NCBI GenBank assembly: GCA_964526675.1
Contig: CAZGLY010000015.1
Location: forward strand, 1 to 64,000
Direction: 5' to 3'
Source: CAZADA01 sp964526675
GTDB taxonomy: Bacteria > Pseudomonadota > Alphaproteobacteria > Caulobacterales > Maricaulaceae
Length of the DNA: 64,000 bases
Part shown: positions 35,041-43,113 of the stretch, one piece after another
Position numbering within the stretch: position 1 is the first letter of the stretch
Layout of the letters: every line of letters starts with the position of its first letter
Translations under genes and position numbers: made by a program
Notes under the pieces: generated by a model
Seen by the model: the letters and a program-made list of their open reading frames with translations, nothing else
The model's database searches: none
Told to the model about the DNA's origin: nothing

Positions 35041-36845
35041 GACGGGGTCCTTTCGGGGGCGGTTTGGCCGGTTTGGAGAGGCGCGGACGCGCCCTGTGGG
35101 GAAGACGTGAACGGGAAGCTGGTCACCGCGCCTTCGGACGCGGAGCCGACCAACGCGACGTATTTGGCGTAGGCGCCGTTCGTCGCGGCGGGTGCGGGCT
35201 GAGCCCAATCGCCGCGGCGGGCGTTGAGGTCCGCGTCGACATCAATGCGCCGAGCCTCAACGTCGATGCGGAGCCGATCGCCGTCGCGCACCAGCGCGAT
35301 CGGGCCGCCGCGCGCGGCCTCCGGCGCGACATGGCCGACCATGAAGCCGTAGGTGGCGCCGGAGAAGCGTCCGTCGGTGATCAGCGCCACGTCATCGCCG
35401 AGCCCCGCGCCTTGGAGGGCCGCCGTCACGGCGAGCATTTCCCGCATGCCGGGGCCGCCGGCCGGGCCCTCGTAACGGATCACCACCACGTCGCCCTTCG
35501 CGATCAGGCCGTCTTGGACCGCGGCGAACGCGGCTTCCTCGCTGTCGAACACGCGCGCAGGACCTTCAAAGATTAAGCGATCATGGCCCGCGAGCTTCAC
35601 CACGCAGCCCTCCGGCGCCAGATCCCCGTAGAGGACGCCAAACCCGCCGCGCGGCTTCAGCGGCGCGTCGACGGGCCGAAACACCTCTTGCCCCGCGAGA
35701 CTGGAACTCGCCGCAAGGTCTTCGTCGAGGAAACGCCCGGTGATCGTGGGCGTGTCCGTGATCAGATCCGCGTCCATCAACAGCCGCCCCAGCAGGCGCG
35801 CGCCGCCGGCGGTGAACATGTCCGGCGCCATGAAGCGGCCGCCCGGCTTCAGATCCGCGATGACCGGCGTCGTGCGGGAGATGGAGTCGAACGCGTCGAG
35901 CGCGAAGGGAACGCCGGCTTCCCGCGCGATGGCGAGGAGGTGGAGCACAAGATTGGTCGACCCGGCGGTGGCGGTGCCGGCCGCCGCCGCGTTGGCGAGG
36001 CTTTGCGGCGTGATCAGGTCTCGCGGCCGACGGCCGGCGAAGAAGGCCTCCACGACCAGCGCGCCGCAGGCTTGCGCCGCCGCCGGCTTGTCCGGGTGGA
36101 CGGCGGGGATGTCGTTGACGCCTCCCAAATTGGGGAGGATCGGGCTCAAGCCCAAGAACGTCATCGCAAGCGCCATCGTGTTGGCCGTGAACTGCCCGCC
36201 GCAGGCGCCGGCGCCAGGGCACGCGGCGCGTTCAATCTCACCCAGCTCCGTCGGCGTGATGCGTCCGGCCGCGCACGCGCCGACCGCCTCGAACACATCC
36301 TGGATCGTGATGTCTTTGGTTCCGCCATCCGGCTGGGTCACCCGGCCGGGCATAATCGAGCCGCCATAGAGGATGACGCTTGGCACGTTCAGGCGCGCCG
36401 CAGCCATGGCGGCGGCGGGGATCGTCTTGTCGCAACCGACGAGGAACACCGCTGCGTCCAGGCAATGGCCCCGCACCGCCAGCTCCGCGGAGTCCGCGAT
36501 CGCTTCGCGGCTCATGAGCGACGCGCGCATCCCCGCCGAGCCCATGGCGATGCCGTCCGTCACGACGATGGTGTTGAAGTCCACCGGCACGCCGCCGGCG
36601 GCGGCGACGCCCGCCCGCACGGGCGCGGCGAGCTCGGCCAAGTGCATGTTGCACGGCGTCACCGTCGACCAGGTGTTGATCACGGCGACCAGGGGCTTGG
36701 CGAAGTCCTCATCGGTGAGGCCCGCGGCGCGCAGCATGGCGCGAGCTGGCGCGCGCGCGGGCGTCTGGGCGGCGCCGCCGGTGATCGCGTCGCTCGGCTT
36801 GGCGCCGTTCGATTTGTCAGGGGATGGGGAGGCGGTCTCGGTCAT
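35037..36845 (-). CDS. ilvD: Dihydroxy-acid dehydratase
   Basis: A 602-residue Fe-S enzyme making 2-ketoisovalerate and 3-methyl-2-ketopentanoate. Cluster cysteines appear in WSTVTPCNMHLAE, LVGCDKTIPAAAMA and CPGAGACGGQFTANTMA. The 24-residue N-terminal lead is slightly longer than usual. It is the first structural gene of the branched-chain operon; 36 bases upstream of its ATG is an intrinsic terminator preceded by a leader peptide, so expression is expected to follow Leu/Ile/Val-tRNA charging. The ribosome-binding site is weak. Confidence 0.97.
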   Translation of the reverse strand: MTETASPSPDKSNGAKPSDAITGGAAQTPARAPARAMLRAAGLTDEDFAKPLVAVINTWSTVTPCNMHLAELAAPVRAGVAAAGGVPVDFNTIVVTDGIAMGSAGMRASLMSREAIADSAELAVRGHCLDAAVFLVGCDKTIPAAAMAAARLNVPSVILYGGSIMPGRVTQPDGGTKDITIQDVFEAVGACAAGRITPTELGEIERAACPGAGACGGQFTANTMALAMTFLGLSPILPNLGGVNDIPAVHPDKPAAAQACGALVVEAFFAGRRPRDLITPQSLANAAAAGTATAGSTNLVLHLLAIAREAGVPFALDAFDSISRTTPVIADLKPGGRFMAPDMFTAGGARLLGRLLMDADLITDTPTITGRFLDEDLAASSSLAGQEVFRPVDAPLKPRGGFGVLYGDLAPEGCVVKLAGHDRLIFEGPARVFDSEEAAFAAVQDGLIAKGDVVVIRYEGPAGGPGMREMLAVTAALQGAGLGDDVALITDGRFSGATYGFMVGHVAPEAARGGPIALVRDGDRLRIDVEARRIDVDADLNARRGDWAQPAPAATNGAYAKYVALVGSASEGAVTSFPFTSSPQGASAPLQTGQTAPERTPS

Positions 36846-36880
36846 GGGCGGCAGTGTGGCTCAAAAAGTCTCTCAGAACG

Positions 36881-36910
36881 AAAAACCCCGCTCGCGGAGG
36901 CGAAGCGGGG
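36881..36910 (-). terminator. Attenuator terminator upstream of ilvD
   Basis: On the minus strand a GC-rich hairpin (CCCCGCT ... AGCGGGG, with an inner C-G-C/G-C-G continuation after one bulged base; 36910 to 36886) is followed directly by TTTTT (36885-36881). It lies between the leader peptide stop and ilvD, and there is no T-run on the opposite side. A competing helix is possible between 36947-36937 (GGGGTAGCGAA, at the leader stop) and 36904-36896 (TTCGCCTCC), which would open the terminator. Confidence 0.85.
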
Positions 36911-36940
36911 CGGCGACATGCAGACGTGTGTGCGTGTTCG

Positions 36941-37045
36941 CTACCCCAAGCGTTGTACGAGAATAAGGAGGAGGGATAGGCCGCGCGCGTTCGCGCCCGC
37001 CATGGCGGACCCGGGAGACAGAACTGATGGAGGTGTGATCGCCAT
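36941..37045 (-). CDS. ilv operon leader peptide
   Basis: A 34-residue peptide, MAITPPSVLSPGSA followed by MAGANARGLSLLLILVQRLG. The run Leu-Ser-Leu-Leu-Leu-Ile-Leu-Val near the end samples all three products of the operon; two of these codons (CTA, GTA) are rare in GC-rich genomes. The ATG at 37045 has GAGG seven bases upstream; an in-frame ATG at 37003 would give a 20-residue form but lacks such a site. The stop is 31 bases before the terminator stem. Ribosome stalling in the run should leave 36947-36937 free to form the antiterminator. It is too short for routine gene calling. Confidence 0.85.
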   Translation of the reverse strand: MAITPPSVLSPGSAMAGANARGLSLLLILVQRLG

Positions 37046-37099
37046 CACGCATCCTCGGCTTGGGCGGCGTGCTGCACCGCCGCGCAACTTTGTGCCCAT

Positions 37100-37128
37100 G
37101 CTAAAGCACTCTGGAGCCTGAAGCGCAA
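37100..37128 (-). promoter_or_regulatory. Candidate sigma-70 promoter of the ilv-leu operon
   Basis: TTGCGC (37128-37123) and TTTAGC (37105-37100) are separated by 17 bases on the minus strand, about 55 bases before the leader peptide start. The match is partial, so this is a position-supported guess. Confidence 0.35.
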
Positions 37129-37171
37129 GGTTCGCCTCCGCAAAAGATTCGCGACAGACCGTTTTTCCGAC

Positions 37172-38350
37172 TTAAGCCCCGGCGGCGTCGAGGGCGCGGG
37201 CGATGTCGGTCCACAAATCCGCTTCGTGCTCCAATCCAACCGACACGCGGATCAGGCCGTCATGGACGCCGGCGGCGGCGCGCGCGTCGGGGGCCATCCC
37301 GGCATGGGTCATGGTGGCTGGGCGGCAGGCGAGGGTCTCGAACCCGCCGAGACTGGCGGCGACGGGAATAAGGCGCAGCGCGCGCAGAAAGGCGTCCGCA
37401 GCGGCGCCATCGGCCAGCGTCATACTCGCCATCGCCCCAAAGCCCGACTGCTGGCGCGCGGCGAGGGCGTGTTGGGGATGGCTGTTGAGACCGGGATAGT
37501 GGACGCGCTCAGGACCCAAACGCGACGCCAAGCGCTCGGCGAGGGCCGCGGCCGTGGCCTCCTGAGCGTCGAGGCGCGCGAAGAGCGTGCGCAGGCCCCG
37601 CAGGGTTTGGTAGGCGTCGAACGGCGCGCCGGCGAGGCCCGCGCAGTTGCTCCACCATTTAAGCGCGTCCACGCAGGCGGGATCGGCGGCGAGCGCCGCC
37701 CCGCCGATGACGTCGCCATGACCGTTGAGGAACTTGGTCGTGGAATGCACGACCACGTCGCACCCAAGGGCGAGGGGCTGCTGGCGCGCGGGCGTGAGGA
37801 AGGTGTTGTCGGCCGCGCTGAGGGCGCCCATCGCTCGCGCCTTCTCCACGAGAGCGGTGATGTCCGTCACGCGCATCAGCGGGTTTGACGGCGTTTCGAT
37901 CCACACGAGTTTCGGAGCGCGGGCCGCGAGCGCGCGATCCACCGCCGCGAGGTCGGTCTGATCGACAAACGCCACATCGAAGTGGCCGCGGGCGGCGCGC
38001 GCGCTCATCAGTCGATGGGTCCCGCCATAGCAATCATGAGGCGCCAGAACGAGATCGCCGGGGCGCAGGAGACTGAGAACGAGGTCGATGGCGGCCATGC
38101 CGCTGGCGGTGATCACGCCGCCGGCCGCGCCTTCGAGCTCGGCCAGCGCGCGCTCGAGCAGCTGCCGGTTGGGACTGGAGGATCGCCCGTAGTCCAACGC
38201 CGGTTTGGTGTGGGGGTCGGGCCAGACATAGGTCGTCGTGAGGTGCAGAGGCGCGGCCACCGCGCCGACGCTGACGTCCTCGGCCACGCCGACGCGCGTG
38301 AGCCGCGTGCGACGGTGTTGGCCCGGCGGCCGATCGGGCGCGTCGCTCAC
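37172..38350 (-). CDS. metB: Cystathionine gamma-synthase / O-acylhomoserine sulfhydrylase family
   Basis: A 392-residue PLP enzyme of the Cys/Met metabolism family. The PLP-binding Lys is in VVHSTTKFLNGHGDVIGG at about residue 200; DYGRSSSPNRQLLERALAELEGA and KLVWIETPSNPLMRVTDI are typical. It should join an O-acylhomoserine with cysteine (MetB) or sulfide (MetZ/MetY); sequence reading alone cannot separate these. Its ATG overlaps the metX stop (ATGA), so it shares the SAM riboswitch ahead of metX. Confidence 0.9.
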   Translation of the reverse strand: MSDAPDRPPGQHRRTRLTRVGVAEDVSVGAVAAPLHLTTTYVWPDPHTKPALDYGRSSSPNRQLLERALAELEGAAGGVITASGMAAIDLVLSLLRPGDLVLAPHDCYGGTHRLMSARAARGHFDVAFVDQTDLAAVDRALAARAPKLVWIETPSNPLMRVTDITALVEKARAMGALSAADNTFLTPARQQPLALGCDVVVHSTTKFLNGHGDVIGGAALAADPACVDALKWWSNCAGLAGAPFDAYQTLRGLRTLFARLDAQEATAAALAERLASRLGPERVHYPGLNSHPQHALAARQQSGFGAMASMTLADGAAADAFLRALRLIPVAASLGGFETLACRPATMTHAGMAPDARAAAGVHDGLIRVSVGLEHEADLWTDIARALDAAGA

Positions 38351-39423
38351 GCGGCGTGCGCCGCGCGCGGGCGGCCCGAACGCCTGGCGGCCGGCTCCAA
38401 CCCCGCGTCCAAGAACCGCTTCAGCGGTCGCCCGAAGTCGGCCGCCTGGGTCAGGAAGCTGTCATGGCCGTTGCGCGCGGGAATCACCTCCAGCGTGGCG
38501 GGGCCGGCCAACGCGTCCCGCAACGCCGCCATGTCCGCGACCGGCACGAGACGATCGCTGTCGGCGGCCAGCAGCAATGTGGGTGTCGTGATGGTGGCGG
38601 GATCGACTGCGTGGCGGTCAAGGCTGGCGGAGAGCGTGGCGTAACGCGCCGCGCTGACGGCGCCCGCGTGGGCGCGGCCGCGGGCGGTGAGGTATCCGCA
38701 CACCTCCGACGCGTCATCCTCGCCGCTCAGCCCCGGCGCAAACCGCCGCTCAAACTCCTCCGCGGAGCGATAGGTGATCATGGCGAGCTGGCGCGCCAGC
38801 GCGACGCCGTCCTCCGGGGAGCCCGCTGCGGACGCCAGAGCCAGGATCCGACGCTGCACGCCCCGCCAGGCCGTGGCGGTCACATTGGGACGATGCGCAG
38901 CGCACAAGACCGCCAGCCGGTCCACCCGCTCCGGAAACAGGGCTGCGAACGCGAGGGCCACACACCCGCCAAAGCTTGCGCCCACAATCGCATGCGCCCG
39001 GTCGACGCCAGCGGCGTCCAGGGCGAGCGCGAGCAATCGCGCGTGATCACGCGTGGTCATGACGATTGGCGCGGCAGGGTCGGCGGGCGCGTAGTCCATG
39101 GAGAAGATGCGCACCCGCTCAGGATCGACGCCGCCGCCTGGGCGCGCCATGGCGGGCCACCACCCCTCTTCGGTCTCGCCCGGGCGCGCGTCCGCCACGC
39201 GTCGATGGGCTGACACGCCGCCCAGCGCCACGACCACCGGCGCGTCGGCCGGACCCTCGAGCCGGATATGCAGGGCGGCGTCCGGCAGGTGTTCGCCGTG
39301 CTCGCAGCGAAATGCGGACGGCAAGGGCGCGCGCGCGTCCCAGACCGCGCGCGCCGATTGGTCGTGGCGCGGCGTATCGCCGTCATGGTCGTCACGTGGT
39401 GCGCAAAGGGTCTTCGGTTTCAC
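38347..39423 (-). CDS. metX: Homoserine O-acyltransferase (MetX family)
   Basis: A 358-residue alpha/beta-hydrolase that activates homoserine for methionine synthesis. The nucleophile Ser is in IVGASFGGCVALAFA, Asp in LLAADSDRLVPVADM and His in RNGHDSFLTQ. Whether it uses acetyl- or succinyl-CoA cannot be read with certainty; some proteobacterial MetX proteins use succinyl-CoA. GTG at 39423 is preferred because GGAG lies six bases upstream and both are enclosed in the riboswitch-controlled hairpin; TTG at 39441 would fall in the hairpin loop and has no clear site. Confidence 0.92.
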   Translation of the reverse strand: MKPKTLCAPRDDHDGDTPRHDQSARAVWDARAPLPSAFRCEHGEHLPDAALHIRLEGPADAPVVVALGGVSAHRRVADARPGETEEGWWPAMARPGGGVDPERVRIFSMDYAPADPAAPIVMTTRDHARLLALALDAAGVDRAHAIVGASFGGCVALAFAALFPERVDRLAVLCAAHRPNVTATAWRGVQRRILALASAAGSPEDGVALARQLAMITYRSAEEFERRFAPGLSGEDDASEVCGYLTARGRAHAGAVSAARYATLSASLDRHAVDPATITTPTLLLAADSDRLVPVADMAALRDALAGPATLEVIPARNGHDSFLTQAADFGRPLKRFLDAGLEPAARRSGRPRAAHAA

Positions 39424-39463
39424 ATCCGTCTCCAGCGTCAACGTGCTCGGCGAGACGGATGAG
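39423..39463 (-). promoter_or_regulatory. Ribosome-binding-site sequestering hairpin of metX
   Basis: CATCCGTCTC (39461-39452) pairs perfectly over ten bases with GAGACGGATG (39432-39423), which contains the metX ribosome-binding site and abuts its GTG. The left arm overlaps CTCATC (39463-39458), which can instead pair with the 3' strand of riboswitch P1 (GATGAG). This suggests that without SAM the P1 strand disturbs the hairpin and translation goes on. Confidence 0.65.
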
Positions 39464-39490
39464 GGCGTTCAGCGCGCAGCCGCGCTTCCC

Positions 39491-39615
39491 GCTCATCTGC
39501 CAGAAAAGGCTCCCGATGGAGCCTTCACCGCAGGAGTTGGCACCTTTCCAACAAGAGGGCGTTGGTGGTTGCCTCGGCGTCGTCGGGCCTGATCCCTCGA
39601 CCGATCTCGATGAGC
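39491..39615 (-). ncRNA. SAM-I (S-box) riboswitch
   Basis: The minus-strand leader of metX carries the SAM-I aptamer. P1 is GCTCATC (39615-39609) with GATGAGC (39497-39491). Conserved core segments follow in order: GAGGGATCAGGCCCGACGA, GCCGAGGCAACC (ending at 39567), P3 CCAAC/GTTGG, then AAAGGTGCCAACTCCTGC and P4 AAGGCTCC-ATCG-GGAGCCTT. Order, spacing and the invariant GGCAACC and AAGGTGCCAA agree with the S-box consensus. It should sense S-adenosylmethionine and control metX-metB. SAM-II is the more usual class before met genes in alphaproteobacteria. Confidence 0.9.
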
Positions 39616-39622
39616 AGCAAAA

Positions 39623-39651
39623 ATCGTGGGGCTTCGCTACGGCCATGTCAA
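39623..39651 (-). promoter_or_regulatory. Promoter of the metX-metB operon
   Basis: TTGACA (39651-39646), 17 bases, then CACGAT (39628-39623). The -35 box is perfect and the -10 box weak. Transcription would start about 39616, exactly at the first base pair of riboswitch P1, which strengthens the call. The remaining 130 bases to the divergent pcm-like gene contain a palindromic octamer repeated twice (CGCCGGCG) and nothing else I can name. Confidence 0.6.
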
Positions 39652-39783
39652 CTCTGGCGTCGCGGTGTCGCGTCTCGTCCGCTAGCGCGCCGGCGTCGCC
39701 GGCGGTATACGCATTGGTTACGCAGTTTGAGACATCACGGCGGCAGCGGCGCGCGGGACGTCGCGGTCGTGGCGAGGACCATC

Positions 39784-40437
39784 ATGATTGACGCTGACGC
39801 CGCACGGACCGCCATGATCAAGGGCCAAGTCCGCACGAACGACGTGACCGACAAGCGGCTCCAGGACGCTTTGGCGGCCGTGCCGCGTGAGCGCTTCGCG
39901 CCGAAGAGCAAGCGTTCGCTCGCGTATGCGGAGTTGGAGCTGATGGTCGCGGACGGTCGGTGGCTGCCGCGTCCGCGCGATTTCGCCAAGCTGGTGGAAG
40001 CTTTGGCCGTGAAGCCGGGCGACGTCGTGCTCGATGTGGCGTGCGGACGCGGTTACTCGACCGCCGTGTTGTCCCACATCGCGGAGACGGTGATCGGCTT
40101 GGAGGATGAGCGCGCGTTGGTCGAACGAGCCGGCCAACTGCTTGTGGAGTTGGGCGTCGACAACGCCGTCGTCGTTTTCGGCGCCTTGGCGCAGGGCCAA
40201 GCCGACCAAGGGCCGTTCGACGTGATTTTCGTAAACGGGGCCGTGGAGGAGGTGCCGGACGCCTGGCTTGGCCAGCTGGCGGACGGCGGGCGCTTGGGCG
40301 TGGTGACCCGGGAAGGGCCGGTGGGCAAAGCGCGGATCTTCACCCGCGCGGGCGATACGGTCAGCGATCGCCACGTGTTTGATTCCACCGCGTCGCTATT
40401 GCCCGGATTTGAACGCCCGCCCGCGTTTCAATTCTGA
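39784..40437 (+). CDS. Protein-L-isoaspartate O-methyltransferase family protein
   Basis: A 217-residue SAM-dependent methyltransferase of the PCMT family. RTAMIKGQVRTNDVTDKRL and AAVPRERFAPKSKRSLAY are the family's N-terminal blocks; VLDVACGRGYSTAVLSHIAE is motif I. Compared with true Pcm the substrate-binding loop is divergent, as in the paralogue commonly found next to tolC in alphaproteobacteria, so repair of isoaspartate is not assured. GAGGA lies just before the ATG. tolC follows on the same strand. Confidence 0.88.
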   Translation: MIDADAARTAMIKGQVRTNDVTDKRLQDALAAVPRERFAPKSKRSLAYAELELMVADGRWLPRPRDFAKLVEALAVKPGDVVLDVACGRGYSTAVLSHIAETVIGLEDERALVERAGQLLVELGVDNAVVVFGALAQGQADQGPFDVIFVNGAVEEVPDAWLGQLADGGRLGVVTREGPVGKARIFTRAGDTVSDRHVFDSTASLLPGFERPPAFQF

Positions 40438-40602
40438 CGCGGCGGCCGTGTGACCGGGGCGCATGGCGTGGCGGCGCCGTGATGTGCAGATTGAACATTG
40501 TTCACTTCTTGCGATTAAGCGATTGGTTTATAGGTAGGGGATGGTAGTCAGAGCGCGCGGGGGCGGCGGGCTGACCTGTTCACAAGCGTAATGAGGGGCG
40601 GC

Positions 40603-42285
40603 ATGACCATCACACACCGGCGCACACTGCGCGCTTACAAGGCCGCCGCGTTGGCGCGCGTCGCGGCGTCGGCGCTGGCGACCGCCATGGTGGTCGGGTG
40701 CTCCTTACCCGCATCAATGCCTGGGTTGGGCTCGTCGAACCGCGACGGATCCGCGGCGGCGCCGCAAGATACGAAGCAACCGGACGCGGACGCGCCCGCC
40801 CTTCGGACGACGGCCGCGGCGCCAGCCGCTGATGCTGAGGAGAGCGAAAGCGAACCGGCGACCACGAGCGTGAGCGCTGAGCCGGCCTTGGTCGCGACGG
40901 CGGCTGTGGCGACGGAAGCGGCGGCCCCCGACGCGACGGATGAGGACGGCCCCGAGGAAACGCTCGGCGGCTCTGCGGCGGATGATTTCGGCGCGGCCCT
41001 GTCGCTGGCGTATGCGACGAACCCAACCTTGCAGGCCCAGCGCGCCGCCGTGAACGCGGCGCTGCAAGACGTGGCGATCGCGCGCAGCGAGCGCTTTCCG
41101 CAGTTAAGCGCGACCGTTGACTACGACATTCAGGACACGCAGAGCGTCGACAACGGTGAAGTTCAGATTCAGGACGCGGACGGGAACTTCATCACCTTTC
41201 CTCTCGATGAGTTTGAGACGACGCGCCGCACGAACACGCTCAACTACGGCTTGAACGCGAGCCAAGCGGTCTATCAGGGCGGCCGGGTCCGCGCGGGCAT
41301 CGACGCCGCTCGCGCGGATGTGGAAGCCGCGCGAGCCCAGCTCAACGACACCGCCCAGACGGTGCTGGTTGAAGCGATCACCGCGTATGTGAACACGCGC
41401 CGCGACCAGGAAGTGGTGACGATCCGTCTCAACAACGTTGAGGTCTTGACGCGGCAATTGCGCGCCGCCCGCGATCGGTTGGAGTTTGGCGAGGGCACGG
41501 TGACGGATGTCGCCCAAGCCGAGGCGCGGCTGGCCGGCGCGCGCACGGAACTGGCGGCGGCCCAGTCGGACTTGGCCGCGACCCGCGCCACCTATGAGCG
41601 CGTGATCGGCCAAGCGCCCGCCACCTTGTCGGCGCCGCCTGATCTTCCGGCGTTGCCCCAGTCGCTTGACGCCGCGGAGGGCGAGGCTCTCAACAACAAC
41701 CCGCAAGTCGTGGCCGCGCGCTTCGCGGAGGCGAGCGCGCGGGCGAACGTCCGCTCGGCGCGCAGCGCCTTTCGTCCGAGCGTGAGCCTCGACGGTCGAA
41801 TTTCCCGTCAACAAACCGACGGCGAAAGCGAAGTGTTCGTGCCCACGGAAATTGACCAGCGTGACGACGTGCTGTCCGGCGGGGTGTCGGCGTCGATCCC
41901 GCTCTTCACCGGCGGGGCCAACGGCGCGCGGGTGCGCCAAGCGCGCGCGTCGGAGAGCCAAGCGCGCCTGCAAGTGCGCGAGGCGGAGCGGTTGGCGCGC
42001 GAGGCGGTCGTCAGCGCGTGGAACGCCTTGATCGCGGCGCGCGTGCAGATCGTCTCCAGCGAGGAGCAGGTCCGCGCGAACGAAGTCGCCCTCCAAGGCG
42101 TGCGGGATGAGGCGGAGTTCGGCCAACGGACAACACTGGACGTGTTGGACGCGGAACAAGAGCTGTTGGATTCTCGGTTGGCGCTGGTGACGGCGGAAAG
42201 CGACGCTTATGTCGCGGCCTTCCAGCTGTTGCAGGCCGCCGGAGCCCTCGACGCGGGCGCGTTGCGCCTGTCGACGGCGCCGTAA
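40603..42285 (+). CDS. tolC: TolC family outer-membrane efflux/secretion channel
   Basis: A 560-residue outer-membrane protein. The N-terminus has a signal peptide ending VVGC (Cys33), a lipoprotein-type box, followed by about 95 residues rich in Ala, Glu, Asp and Thr. The TolC fold starts near residue 125 (AALSLAYATNPTLQAQRAAV) and shows the two repeated helical-hairpin plus strand units (TLNYGLNASQAVYQGGRVRAG and VSASIPLFTGGANGARVRQA). The ATG at 40603 follows GAGGGG; 40591 lacks a site. It would serve type I secretion or RND efflux; no partner genes are adjacent. The pcm-tolC-popZ-valS order is common in alphaproteobacteria. Confidence 0.93.
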   Translation: MTITHRRTLRAYKAAALARVAASALATAMVVGCSLPASMPGLGSSNRDGSAAAPQDTKQPDADAPALRTTAAAPAADAEESESEPATTSVSAEPALVATAAVATEAAAPDATDEDGPEETLGGSAADDFGAALSLAYATNPTLQAQRAAVNAALQDVAIARSERFPQLSATVDYDIQDTQSVDNGEVQIQDADGNFITFPLDEFETTRRTNTLNYGLNASQAVYQGGRVRAGIDAARADVEAARAQLNDTAQTVLVEAITAYVNTRRDQEVVTIRLNNVEVLTRQLRAARDRLEFGEGTVTDVAQAEARLAGARTELAAAQSDLAATRATYERVIGQAPATLSAPPDLPALPQSLDAAEGEALNNNPQVVAARFAEASARANVRSARSAFRPSVSLDGRISRQQTDGESEVFVPTEIDQRDDVLSGGVSASIPLFTGGANGARVRQARASESQARLQVREAERLAREAVVSAWNALIAARVQIVSSEEQVRANEVALQGVRDEAEFGQRTTLDVLDAEQELLDSRLALVTAESDAYVAAFQLLQAAGALDAGALRLSTAP

Positions 42286-42416
42286 GACCCGCGCGCGGCT
42301 GCGACGCGGCCGCATCGCGATGTTTCTCCCAATCCCATGCTCGCGAACGCCTTGCGGTTCGTAGGCGGCGGGCACTACCCTGCGGCTATGGCTCTGATTC
42401 GATGAAAGTGATCGGG

Positions 42417-43010
42417 ATGGCTGAGCAGAAAGAAGACCAAGAACCGACCATGGAGGAAATCCTGGCGTCCATTCGCCGGATCATTTCCGAAGATGAGCCG
42501 GAAGGCGGCGAAGCCGCCGACGCCAGCGCGGCCGTCGAGGCTGACGCGGCCGACGAGGAGCCCGCGGATGCGGACGATGTGGCGCTTGAGCCCGTCGCCG
42601 CGGCGGCCTTGGACGATCCAGAGCCTCTGGACGAGGCCGCTGAGGACGTCTTGGACCTCACCGATCGTATTGAAGAAGACACCGATGAGGACCTGATGGT
42701 GATCGACACGGTTCCGGAAGCCGCGCCAGAGCCGGTGGTTGAGGCGGCGACGCCGGCGGCCGAGCCCGACGCCGGACCCGAACAGATTGTGTCAGAGCCG
42801 GTCGCCGCCGCGACGGCGGGCGCGTTCGGCGCGTTGATTTCCAACCTCCTGGTCTCGTCGCGATCGGGCGAGGGCAAGACCCTGGAAGACCTGGTGAGCG
42901 AGCTGCTCCGGCCGATGCTTCAGGACTGGTTGGACTCCAACCTCCGCGACATCGTGGAGGCGCGGGTGGCCGATGAGGTGGAGAAAATCTCCGCGCGCGC
43001 GCGTCGGTAG
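42417..43010 (+). CDS. popZ: PopZ-like polar organising protein (DUF2497)
   Basis: A 197-residue protein with the PopZ plan: N-terminal conserved helix EPTMEEILASIRRIISEDEP, a long acidic, Pro/Ala-rich disordered middle (residues about 30-135), and C-terminal helices LEDLVSELLRPMLQDWLDSN and IVEARVADEVEKISARAR. In Caulobacter PopZ forms a polar condensate that anchors the chromosome origin through ParB. The ATG at 42417 is chosen because the conserved helix then starts at residue 10; 42402 is an in-frame alternative. It is 103 bases upstream of valS. Confidence 0.88.
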   Translation: MAEQKEDQEPTMEEILASIRRIISEDEPEGGEAADASAAVEADAADEEPADADDVALEPVAAAALDDPEPLDEAAEDVLDLTDRIEEDTDEDLMVIDTVPEAAPEPVVEAATPAAEPDAGPEQIVSEPVAAATAGAFGALISNLLVSSRSGEGKTLEDLVSELLRPMLQDWLDSNLRDIVEARVADEVEKISARARR

Positions 43011-43113
43011 GTCGCCAGAGCGACCGTAGACGCGCTTTTGGGGTGTTGGGCGCTTGCCGCGACGTCGTCGGGGTGTGTAGACACCGGCCGTCATCCACGG
43101 CAGACCCACGACC

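Noticed and set aside
36919..36980. Plus-strand short frame starting at ATGCAGACGTGT in the ilvD upstream region
   Set aside because: No ribosome-binding site, an unremarkable sequence, and the minus-strand leader peptide and terminator give a coherent explanation of this region.
39441..39441. TTG at 39441 as the metX start
   Set aside because: It lies in the loop of the regulatory hairpin without a ribosome-binding site; GTG at 39423 has GGAG at the right distance and is the site that the hairpin covers.
39508..39523. Hairpin AAGGCTCC/GGAGCCTT plus TTTTC as an intrinsic terminator of metX leader
   Set aside because: It occupies the exact place of P4 in the SAM-I aptamer, and the T-run is short and interrupted. 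Downstream start-site masking explains regulation better.
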